Source: Tenrec ecaudatus
Taxonomy: Eukaryota; Chordata; Mammalia; Afrosoricida; Tenrecidae
Length of the DNA: 64,000 bases
Assembly: GCF_050624435.1 (NCBI RefSeq)
Contig: NC_134530.1
Span: 147,352,721 to 147,416,720 of the forward strand
Direction of reading: 5' to 3'
The notes under the pieces are model-generated. The model was not told the origin of the DNA. It was given only the letters and a program-made list of their open reading frames with translations, and ran no database searches. Shown in pieces: positions 45,246-54,948 of the stretch (the stretch's first letter is position 1; the number at the start of each line of letters is the position of its first letter). The position numbers were made by a program, and so were the translations under genes.

Positions 45246-47539
45246 AGAGCCAGGATGCCCAGTGTCAGGGAACAGAAATACAAAATATTCAAGCCCAGCA
45301 GGTGTGCTGGGACAGCCAAGAGAGAGTAACTGAACCCAATGTGCAAAAGGGACAGGCTAGGGAGGCCTTCTCTGGCCCCAGCAACAAATCCTCCTGTGCC
45401 GTCTCAGCCACCACCAGCACCATGTGATCGCTCAGCAACACTGGCTACATTAAGCTCTGGATCCTTTCTACTCTTTGTTTCCTTCAGATTTACATTAAAC
45501 ATTGATAATGTCACCTAGCTTTGTTTTGTTTTTTAAAGTGACATCACATGTGCCGACAGGCAGAAGAGTCATGAGAAGCTATGTGCAGAAATCATAAGGT
45601 TTAGGGCTTTTAAAGTATGTATATTACATTGCCTTTGAAGTTGCCCTCTTTCTGTTGTCAACCTTTGGGTTAGGAGAGTGAGGAACAGGGAATGAAAGTG
45701 CTAGGAATCAGTTCTCTTGTGGGGCCATCGGCCTACTTCTAGCCTAGTAAAGGTCCTGGGACCACTCGCTGAGACATGTGAGTGGTCCTGTTTCATTTCC
45801 ACCCAGGCTAGAGGGAATTCCCTGCAGAGACACCAACAACTTTTCACTTGCTCCAGCACTCCAGCTGCTCCTGACCCCTCTTCCTCCAGCCCCATCCCAA
45901 ACCTGGGCCTCTGCTTAGCCACAAGACAGTGAGAAAAAAACAGCTCTGAGAGGTGGTGTGTGCACGGGGAACACTTTCCTATTCAATCCTAGAATGCATT
46001 CCATTACCGACAGCATAGGCCCTACCTATCCCCCTCTGGAGCCCCGACAGGGCAGGCAGCAGGGAAGGCTGCAGGAACACCGTGTTCATCAATCACAGAC
46101 CTGGGATACTACAGCTCCCTGATCGGGGCCTCGCTTGTGCTTGGGGGAAGAACACCACCTGAAAACAGTCCACCTACAGGCCAGTTTCTCCCAGACCAAA
46201 CTTTCCTTTTTGGTCCATCCATCTTGGCTCTCACAGCTTCCCACCCCCACCGTCTCCGCATGTGGGCTCCAAAGTCACCATCTAAAGAATTCCATTGCTC
46301 ACCTCCTGCATAGCAACATGGCCCAGGAGGCAGCACACCAGATGGAGGAGATAAAAACAGAAGGTCATGGCTTCTAGCAAGAGGCTTTTTCTTAAACTAA
46401 CCCTGACTTCTGGAAAAGAGGCAGAGCAGAGAAGGACCAGTGAGCTGCTGCTGCCACTGCCCCCAGTGGCTGCACAGACCTGCTGTAAATGGGAAGGAGC
46501 AGTTCCCTTGACTTGCAGTAAACGTTCCCCTGCTCCCAGGCCTCTCTCCCAGGCCTGCTTCTCGAAAGTGGCAGCGTAGAATGCATGCATGAAGTCAAAC
46601 CTAGGGGTGAAATGCTTCCAAATTGGAAGACCCTAGTCAGCAAGCTGCTACACACATGCTGAAGTGAAGGCCAAGTCCTGAACACGTGTCTTGTTTCTCT
46701 AGGAATGTAACAAGTAGTAAAGGGGAAGGGAACAGAAGGTGGACTAGAACTCTGGGGAAACTGGAAAGGCCATCAGCAGGCTTTCAGACTGTGTGCGTGC
46801 ACACGTGTGTGTAACAAGCAGAGGAGGAGGAGGAGAATCATGACGTTTGTGGGTGGCAGTATGTGGAATCAACATTTACAGAGAAACAAGACAGGAAGCA
46901 CTGGCTTGGAAAGTACTGAGACATCTCAGGAGAAAGGAACCAGATAGAGGAGGTGATGCTCAAGTTGGGTTTGAGAGACAAGACATGGACTGGTACGGTC
47001 AGTCTAGGGAAGGGATTCTAGATAGAAGGAACTGGTTATATGCTGAAGCTTAAGGCTACAATGTATGAGCAATGTAAAAAGCATGTCAAGCAAAGACATA
47101 TATACACCACGGGATACAGAGAAACTTGAATGCTGAGATCAGGGCACAAATAAGGCAAGGTAACAGTATATGTGACTGTCCAATGGTTCAACAGTTTCCT
47201 ATTAGCCATACAGAACCCTGATCTATTGCCACAAACACCAAGGCCCCCAAGTGCGTCCATCTGGTACCGATATGGGGACTAAGCGAGGTCTGTGTACTAT
47301 AAAGTATTACTTTGTTTGAGCCCTTTGTCGGAGCCACTGGCAATCCTCTACTAAACCTGATGTCCTTCTCCACGGAATAGTGCCTCCACGTGCCCCTGGT
47401 ATACAGCTGAGGTCTGTACACGATACAAAGTCCAACAAGATGTTAATTACACAGCCCCTGATCATTGGAGACTGAGCAAAGAGATCTCAAATATCCTATC
47501 CAGACCTGTAATGCATACGGACACCTACAGTCCCAAAGA

Positions 47540-47755
47540 GTCCTTATGTAGTGTAAACAAGTGTTTGAATGCTAACAGAAAAGCTGGTAGTTCAAACCCA
47601 GTTAGAGGCACCTTGGAAGAAAGGCCTGGTGAACTGCATCCAAAAAAGTCACAATCTTGAAAACCTTATGGAGCACATGGTTCTACTCGGCAACACATGG
47701 TTACCAGCAGTCAGAGGGATAAGCACAAAAAACTCTCAATGGCAACTTGGTTTTT
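47540..47755 (-). repeat. AfroSINE-like SINE, antisense
   Basis: 'agctggtagttcaaacccag' and 'cactcggcaacacatgg'-like text (here 'ctactcggcaacacatggtt') with a diverged centre. Confidence 0.6.
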
Positions 47756-47910
47756 AAACACTCAAAACTTGATGGAATCAAGCCAACCCCTGAAGAAATT
47801 AGAATGTGAAAAAGGAATAACTTAAAGTAGCAAATATATGATGCTTTCCCTTATTCCTAACCGTAAAGCCTGGCTGGTTTCTACTTATTGGTCTTTTGTA
47901 ACTAACCAGT

Positions 47911-48365
47911 GAGATGGTGTTGTCAGGTGCCCTTGAGTTGGTTCTGACTCATAGTGAGCCCGTGTACAACAAAATGAAACAATTAGGTCCATTGTTGCAG
48001 CCACTGTGGCAATGCCCTTTCACACATTGATGTCCTTCCTTATGGACTAGGAGTCCCTCCAGGCCCAAGTAGGAGAGCTGAAGTCCACCATCGTTGCTTC
48101 CAAGGAGCAATCCAGCTGTACTTGTTCCACAACAGATGTGTTGGTTCTTCTGGCAACTCATGGTATATTTGATATTTGTTGCCAACAACATAATACAAAG
48201 GCATCAGTTTTTCAGTCTTCTTTATTCAGCTTTCACATACATAAGAGACAACTGAAAATACCATGGTTGAGGTCAAGTACATCTTAGTCTTTGAGCTGTT
48301 CTTTAACACTTTAGAGAGATCTTTTGTAGCAGATTTGCCCCATGCAATATGTCAAAGAGTTTTAG
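47911..48365 (-). mobile_element. RTE/BovB-like LINE fragment
   Basis: Antisense to an RTE/BovB ORF. 'cttgagttggttctgactca', 'ccattgttgcagccactgtg', 'ttggttcttctggcaactca' and 'aaaataccatggttgaggtc' follow the order of the afrotherian RTE. Read on the - strand it gives a long but interrupted open stretch (48191-47949). Confidence 0.7.
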
Positions 48366-50309
48366 GGACTGCAAAACCAGTTTGCAAAATGAATAACGAG
48401 GTAATTCTTATGTTCCTTAGAGCAACAGTCAAACACAGGAGACAAATCTGATTTCATGAGCCTTTTGCTCTGTAGCTTCTTGCATTTGCTGGAGGTAAAA
48501 CAGAGCTATCTAACAGGCTTCAGCCACATCCTGATCTATGAGGACAAAAGCCACCAGGGCAACCTTGTTCTTCCACAGTACTTTTTGGGTGCCACCTTCA
48601 AAAGCAGAACATTGGGATTGTGGGTCTCCCCCAGTGTGGCAAGGTGTGTTTTTTAATGAACACCGAGTAAGCTGCCAAAAAGCGAGCAGTATGTTGGGTT
48701 TCTGTTTTACTTACTTACCTGGCACAATTATTTTTTCAATTTTCATACTATATTTTACTTAATAAAATATATGGAGGACATTATTCTAACATGTAATCTA
48801 TATTAAAAAGTATTGTGATAGTTCACTTCTGCCTGGCACTGCCTGATGCTGGGAGGGAGGCAGCTCCTTACCAGTGAGAGCATTGTATCCTCGGAGCTGC
48901 TCCCCACCCCCTTCTAAGCAGTGTATAAAAGGTGATTTCTGAAACCCTCCACAAAAGAAAAGCTCAAGGGCTTACATTCAGCTGTGACACCACTATGAAT
49001 TCACGAAGAAGCATGTTTCAGGTTGCACTGTAATTTCCCTGTGTAACATAAACCCATGGAATCTGACATAAGCTGACTGCTCGTGCTGGTTATTTTATTT
49101 ACATTTCTGAATGGAAGGGATCGCGATACTCATAAAATATCTGACTTATTATTTTTCATCTGTTCTCCCAGAGCAGCTATTACCAAAGAGACAGAAGTCT
49201 CAACTTGTATGACTGGTTGAGCAACCAGGGAAAAGAGTTATTGCTCAAAAGCAATTTAAAAAATTCAATATAGAGCTTGAGGCCAAACAAGAGCTATGGT
49301 TACCCTCAATGCCATCCAAAAGATAAAAGTCCAGAGGAAAAATGTTAAGTAACTGTGCTGGTTATCTCTTTCCGGGTCCTAGGGGAGTAGGTGGTGGCTT
49401 CTCAGAAGCTCAGTGGGGCTGGAGTTCACTGCCGTCTTTCTACGGACGCCTAATGGAAGCCACCACAGTTGCTAATGTAAATGGGGACACAGTGAAGGGA
49501 TGTGAGTGGGCTCCTCACAACCCACAGATATCAATGTGCCTCCTTGCTCAGACCTCTGAGCCGAGAAGCCATCACACCCTTAACTAGCTGGAGATGCAGA
49601 TCCTGTTAACCTACTAAAAAATAACCATATCTGATTATTCTGGTAGAAGTGGCAAGCTCAGATGGGTTGCCAGGGTAATGATGGCCAGTAAATTAAACTC
49701 CTAAGCCTGAGCTCAGTCTTCTGCCTAAAAGTCACTATTCAAATGGTCCCACTTCCTTGCTTTGCCAAGCACACTGCGTTAGGTCAGTATACTCAACCTT
49801 CTCTTACAACCTTATGCTTTCATCATTTTACTATGTTTACTGATTACATGCCTAAGAGTAGAAACCCCTAAAGGGCAGCTTCTGTGCCTATTAGAAAATA
49901 GTCTAAGACCATGCACCAAATAACCAAGTTCACTGAAGGAGACAGATCAACAAGGGAATCTTTTCACTTGGGGAGCAAATAATCTTGGTAGTTCTACCTG
50001 TTAAGAGGTAGAATTGTTAGAGAAACAAAATTCACCTGGTGGTGAGGACAAAGGAACTGCATTTCAGTGTCTTATCCCAATATCCTGGGGTTTTTGTGTG
50101 TGTGGGTAGATTAAGATGGTATGTGCCTGTTTCCACGATCAGTAACAGCAGGCTGCAGCTTGGACAGTTGGTTACAAGAGGGCTCTGGGAAAGTCTAGGT
50201 GGCTCTTTCTCATTCTCTCTGATACATCCACAAAGCCAGCTAATTTTAGTCCTAACTCATGCTTCCTCACAATGATATCACACTATTTCCTTTTCAAAAC
50301 AATATAGCC
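48366..50309. other. Intergenic or intronic stretch
   Basis: AT-rich, mainly unique. A - strand 'gtgccaggtaagtaagt' at about 48710-48730 looks like a splice donor but is preceded by AT-rich noncoding text. No exon is supported. Confidence 0.4.
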
Positions 50310-50518
50310 CTCACTAAAACCAAAACCAGACCTATTGTTGATGAGTCAATTCTGACTCATAACGACCCCACAACACTAAGTTGAACTGCCCGTAGGGTTT
50401 TCAAGACTGTAAATCTTCCCAGAAGCAGATTACCTTCCCCTACAGAGCACCTGATAAATTCAAACCTCTGGCCTTTGGCTAGCAGATGAGTGCTTTAACA
50501 ACTGTGCCACCAGGGCTA
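50310..50518 (+). repeat. AfroSINE-like SINE, first of a triplet
   Basis: Head with CAAAACC repeats, 'gatgagtcaattctgactca', tail 'actgtgccaccagggct'. Confidence 0.8.
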
Positions 50519-50533
50519 CTTAGGAATAGCCCT

Positions 50534-50753
50534 TAAAAAACCCACTGCCCTCAAGTCAATTCTGATTTCTATGGACTCTGCTGGACAGTGCAGAACTGCT
50601 CCCTAATACAAAGCAGCTAAGGCTGTACATGTTTAAACAGAACCAATTAACCAAGCTCATTGCCAGCCCACACTACCGCCCCCAAAGAGCAACTGGTGAG
50701 TTAGAAGCAAAGCCCCTGAGGTTGCCAGCCCAATAGTTAACCCACTGTGCCAT
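50534..50753 (+). repeat. AfroSINE-like SINE, second of a triplet
   Basis: 'cactgccctcaagtcaattc' to 'aacccactgtgccatttcc', with a mid-element expansion near 50630-50680. Confidence 0.75.
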
Positions 50754-50756
50754 TTC

Positions 50757-50965
50757 CAAACCAAACCAAACTCACTGCCATTGAGTCCATGCCAACCCAT
50801 AGCAATACTCGAGTACAGGGTAGACCTGCCCGAGTGTTTCTGAGATGGTAACGCTTTGTAGGAGTGGAATGCCCCATCTTTCTCCCACAGAGCAGCTGGT
50901 GATTTTAAACTGCTGACCTTTCAGAATGTAGCCCAATGTGTAAACACTATGCCACCAGGGCTCCC
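50757..50965 (+). repeat. AfroSINE-like SINE, third of a triplet
   Basis: 'cactgccattgagtccatgc' to 'actatgccaccagggctccc', well preserved. Confidence 0.85.
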
Positions 50966-51165
50966 TGTGCTGCCTTGAGCCCTTACAAATTTGTTATTAT
51001 CAGTAATGAGAAAATATGAAACAGGAAGGTGAAAATGCATGAACGTGAGTGGTGTTTGTCTTATGGCAGTCACTGTAAATCTGAAGATGTTCTTGTTTAA
51101 ATTTTTATTTGTCAAGCTCTTCATATTTTCATAAGTTCAAAGTATTCAGATAAAAAATTATACTA

Positions 51166-51839
51166 GGCCCAGTCCCGGGATCGGCCGGCTCCGAACGCTG
51201 GATCCCGAGGTAGGGAAGAGGCCTAGAATTCCGAGCTCCAGGTTGAAGGTTGGCCACAGGGACCCCGCCGTCCCCAAGTCCGATCAGAGCTGACCTTAGA
51301 AGTGTTGGAAGCCCAGCCATGGATCCACCGGCCCGGAAAGAAAAGTCCAAAGTGAAAGAACCGGTCAGCAGGGTGGAGAAGGCCAAGCAGAAATCGGCCC
51401 AGCAGGAGCTGAGACAAAGACAAAGAGCAGAGATCTATGAGCTCAACAGAGTCATGAGGGAGCTGGAGCCGCAGCAGTCTGATGAGTTCTGTAAGCAGAT
51501 GCAGCCTCCTGGGGAGTGAGTCTCCTGCGTGGTCAAGCAAGCCGGGACCTGGATCCTGTCTGCAAGCCTTGTTGCCCGTGTTAAGCTGAGCTGGCTCCTC
51601 TGGAGCCCTCCAGAAAGACATCTGTGCTGCTCCTGACGCCGGGTGAACCTGAACTTGCTTCCCCACCTAACTTCTGCTTCAGCAGTTCCTCCAATCTGAA
51701 ACTGCCTGATCCGCCCTGAAGAGACTTGTTTTCTTCTTCCGAGGTGATTGAGATTTTGTAAACCTTTTTTTAATTGTTTGAGAAGATGAATGTTTCTTGT
51801 GAAACTGTATCTTTATCAAAATGCAAATAAATTATCAAT
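51166..51839 (+). pseudogene. SVBP processed retrocopy (whole insertion)
   Basis: An intronless copy of the SVBP mRNA, comprising GC-rich 5' UTR, coding region and 3' UTR with AATAAA near 51826. It is flanked by a 13-bp target duplication aaaaattatacta (51153-51165 and 51840-51852). Poly(A) is short and merges with the A-rich duplication. This is an LINE-mediated insertion. The intact frame inside is given separately. Confidence 0.85.
51319..51519 (+). CDS. Intact SVBP-like open frame in the retrocopy
   Basis: Encodes 66 residues, the exact length of SVBP (small vasohibin-binding protein, formerly CCDC23), the chaperone and partner of the tubulin carboxypeptidases VASH1/VASH2. The start MDPPARKEK and the end CKQMQPPGE are preserved and no stop or frameshift occurs. 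Compared from memory with human SVBP there are about seven substitutions: T10S, S15P, K32R, A41E, T47R, Q51P and F54S. Several fall in the single long helix that grips vasohibin, and Pro51 would be expected to disturb it. It may be a neutral retrocopy that has not yet acquired a stop, or an expressed retrogene. No promoter is apparent. An in-frame GTG or CTG upstream does not matter; the ATG at 51319 is canonical. Confidence 0.8.
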   Translation: MDPPARKEKSKVKEPVSRVEKAKQKSAQQELRQRQRAEIYELNRVMRELEPQQSDEFCKQMQPPGE

Positions 51840-51852
51840 AAAAATTATACTA

Positions 51853-52371
51853 AATACCATTAGTTATAAAACATGAACACCGCCATTTTGGTTAAATTTG
51901 AATGTCCTTTATGTTGCATATTTTTTAAAGGATAAAATGATAAAACCTGTTTCTTACTCCCTCTGTTAAACAAGTAAAGGAACCTAACCAAATGAATTCT
52001 TCAGAAAAGAAGAGTGAATGAACCAGGTAGGCTTTCTAGATCACTAAAGTTTGTGTGAAGCACTTGAAAATAGCTCATCAACCACTCTTAGACAAATGAA
52101 TGAACATAGCAAGATGAACTAATCTATTGTGGTACTGGGCTCTAGCCTACACTGAGACATCTTACCTGCCATCTAGCGGATGAGCTACTGGAGGACAAGG
52201 ACTACACTTTATATCCCATAAAGGTACCTCATAAATATTTGTTGACTGAGTGAACAAATAAACAAATAAATTAGTTGTAGCATGCTAATAATTGAACTAA
52301 AATTTTAAATACCTGCAGCATGTTATGGAAGAATAGTTATAATATTCTTAAAAGTTGAGGCTCTTTAAAAA
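51853..52371. other. AT-rich intergenic stretch
   Basis: Nothing gene-like. 'cctcataaatatttgttgac' near 52227 may be an old MIR/L2 tail. Confidence 0.4.
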
Positions 52372-52381
52372 CCTAAACTCT

Positions 52382-52855
52382 CCCAATTCTACCTTATAAA
52401 CCTGGTTAGACCAGAGGATGTACACTGGTACAGATGGAGACTGGAAACACAGGGAATACAGGACAGATGAACCCCTCAAATGAGAGTAGTGAAACCGGGA
52501 GGGTAGAGTGAAGGTGAGGTAGAAAGGGGGAACCGATTACAAGGATCTACATATAATCTCCTCCCTGGGGATGGACAACAGTAAAGTAGGTGAAGGGAGA
52601 CGTCAGGCAGTATAAGATATGATAAAATAATGATAATTTATAAATTATCAAGGGTTCATGAGGGAGGGGGAACCAGGGAGGGAGGGCAAAAAGGGGTTGA
52701 TTCCAAGAGTCCAAGTGGAAAGCAAATGTTTTGAGACTGATGAGGGCAACAAATGTACAAATGTGCTTGACCCAATGGATGGATATATAGATTGCGATGA
52801 GTTGTACGAGCCCCCAATAAAATGATTAAAAAACAAAACAAAACAAAAAAACAAC
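52382..52855 (+). mobile_element. 5'-truncated L1 3' end with target duplication
   Basis: 474 bp of L1 3' UTR, from the 'cccaattctaccttataaac' block to 'ccccaataaaatgattaaaa' and an A-rich tail. Flanks are 'cctaaactct' (52372-52381) and 'cctgaactct' (52856-52865), a 10-bp target duplication with one mismatch. It is a typical recent, heavily truncated L1 insertion. Confidence 0.85.
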
Positions 52856-52865
52856 CCTGAACTCT

Positions 52866-54193
52866 GAACACAAATGAAGAAGCCCTGCTAGAGGTCCTTC
52901 CCTTCAATTAGCCAATACAGAAAGAGAAGGCTTTTTACAGTGCCTAGGGCTCTCTGAACCACATGTTCTACAGCAGTGTGTGTATGCACATTTCATCCCC
53001 CACCCCCAGTGGTATTACATCAACAGCAAATTAGTAAGAAAAATCTTCACAACCAGAGCTTAGTTTATTAAGAACCTCTGTGCTCCCAATAAGGGCAAAA
53101 CTCCCAGAAGGATCAAAGTCAAGTAAATAAAAAATCTAGCGGACATTCATCAGAAGGTAGTTTCAATTTTGCATACCCCAGCAACAGAGCAGAATTCTGT
53201 GTATGATTAGCAAAGTGCCTTCAACCACATGCCAGCCAGAGAACACTATTTCAGAAAATAATGTTCTGGAGGGAAACAGCAATGTGTTTGCCTGCCAAGA
53301 ACAGCCTTGGCTGGACTCTCGATAGGAGTCTGACAAAACGGAGGGATTATGTGTCATTGTATTGTAAAGTGCTGCTACCTTGAAGTAAAAGCATGAAAGA
53401 AACTGGGAATTAAGCAGATTGAATAGATGAAGTCAAGAGCTGGCATATTGCAAACAAAGGTTGTGAGAATATGCTCCTTCTTGCATTTTCCCCCAAACGG
53501 CTTCTTTCTCGATATGTTGTATTGGTCATGTGCAATACTTTGAACAGTACATGCATATTTTATTTCTAGAATGTGTTAAGTTACAGAGGGTGGTTATGGA
53601 ATCTAAATTCTCTGATTATGTTCTTTTCATTTTGCTGAGCATTATCTGAAGCCCAAATAATTTCTTTTCTTGAAGCTGTAGACTATAGATTTGAACTTAA
53701 AGCAACAGTAAGGTTATTACAGAATTGAGAGAATTTAATTTTTTTTCAAAGTTAGAAAGAATACTATTAATATTCAGCCTCATTGAAGTCTCACCATGGA
53801 CACATCCAAGTTTCCTTCTTACCAACACAACAACTACAAATATATCAGGTACCTAACATTTCCACAAAAGAAATCATCAACAACAATCCCACACGTTAGA
53901 TTTTAGACCAAATGCTCATTCTATTCAGGTAAATTTAACCCTCAAATCCTTCAGTGGCCTTACCTTTGATTTTGAAAAAAGACGGATGTGAAGACATAAG
54001 TATACATTTATATTTTCTCTTGAAACCTTTTCCTTGCTTGATCTTTTTGTTTCTTTAAACATTTCAGAGAATCTTTTCAAATCCCCTCTAAACCCTTACA
54101 AACCTGTGTCTACAGATATCTTTAACTTCACTGTATATTTTAAGGCGGTTTAAGAGAATCTAAAATTCTTTATACAATTATGTGATTATCTTA
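52866..54193. other. AT-rich stretch, nothing recognised
   Basis: About 1.3 kb without repeat signatures or convincing exons. Confidence 0.4.
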
Positions 54194-54948
54194 TAGAGGA
54201 TGCTCTAGAGAAGCAAAACTAGTATATATATGTTTTGCTACTCTAAAGTGAAATACTACATCAAGGAAATGGTTCCCACAGTTGTTGAGGAAGGTAAATT
54301 TTAAGTCCACAGATTAGATTTCTTACATATTTTCAGGAGCTAATGAACCCAAGACTGGCAGGTCAGATGAGAGGCTTCTGGTTGTACAGGTGAATGAATC
54401 CATGGTCAGCAGGAAGCTGACAATTCCCAGGATTGGCAGGTAATATGGGAGGCTTCTCCCTAGGTACAATGTCAAGTAAATACAAGGCCCACAGATAAGA
54501 TAGCAAGCTACTGATGACTCCCAGGAGTGGCAGGTAGCATAGCAGGCCACTGGCTCAAGTTCAAATAACTAGAGGTAGACTAGCCAGATGCAGGTTCTAC
54601 ACCCAGCTAAAAGGAAACAAGTTTTTCCACAGCAGACTCATATTGATAGCAAGCCATGCCTTTGGAAAGAACACAGGTGGTTCTCAACCTGTGGGTTGTG
54701 ACCCCTTTGAGGGTCGAACGACCCTTTCACAGTGGTTACCCGATTCACAATAGTAGCAAAATGACAGTTATGAAGTAGCAACAAAAATAATTTTATGGTT
54801 GGGGGGTCACCACAACATGAGGAACTGTATTAAAGGGTTGTGGCATTAGGAAGGTTGATAACCACTTTCATAGAGGATTACAAGGTCTTAACTGCCAACC
54901 ACTGAGAATTCTGGTCTAGCCAAGTTGACACAAACTTAACTATAATAG
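54194..54948 (-). mobile_element. LTR of an ERVL-like element (3' LTR), split by SPIN
   Basis: About 560 bp without the insert. It is placed as a 3' LTR because a polypurine tract (AAAAAGGGGTGGA on the - strand, 54963-54950) lies directly before it and gag-like remnants lie further upstream on the same strand. It contains short internal repeats ('ggcaggt' with 'gggaggcttct'-like text at 54355-54450 and 54530). The SPIN element at 54674-54867 interrupts it. Confidence 0.55.
54674..54867. mobile_element. SPIN-type non-autonomous hAT transposon, nested in an LTR
   Basis: 194 bp from 'caggtggttctcaacctgtg' to 'ggttgataaccactt', with blocks 'ggtcgaacgaccctttcac', 'agttatgaagtagcaac' and 'gaggaactgtattaaaggg'. 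It is the reverse complement of 23485-23677 with modest divergence. The LTR sequence is continuous on either side, so SPIN came later. No clean 8-bp duplication is visible. Confidence 0.85.

Larger units (their letters stand above)
43150..47539. other. WNT2B downstream region, mostly unique
   Basis: About 4.4 kb with few repeats. It should hold the last ST7L exon(s) if human gene order is kept. I looked on the - strand for the conserved ST7L C-terminal motifs and did not find them. The stretch 46110-46380 is purine/pyrimidine-balanced and exon-like in composition but encodes nothing I recognise. Confidence 0.4.

Noticed and set aside
48700-48735. Splice-donor-like gtaagtaagt on the - strand
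   Set aside because: The sequence before it is AT-rich without an open conserved frame; chance occurrence is likely.
43150-51000. ST7L coding exons expected on the - strand
   Set aside because: Synteny predicts them, but none of the C-terminal ST7L motifs I know could be found by eye, so no exon is reported.
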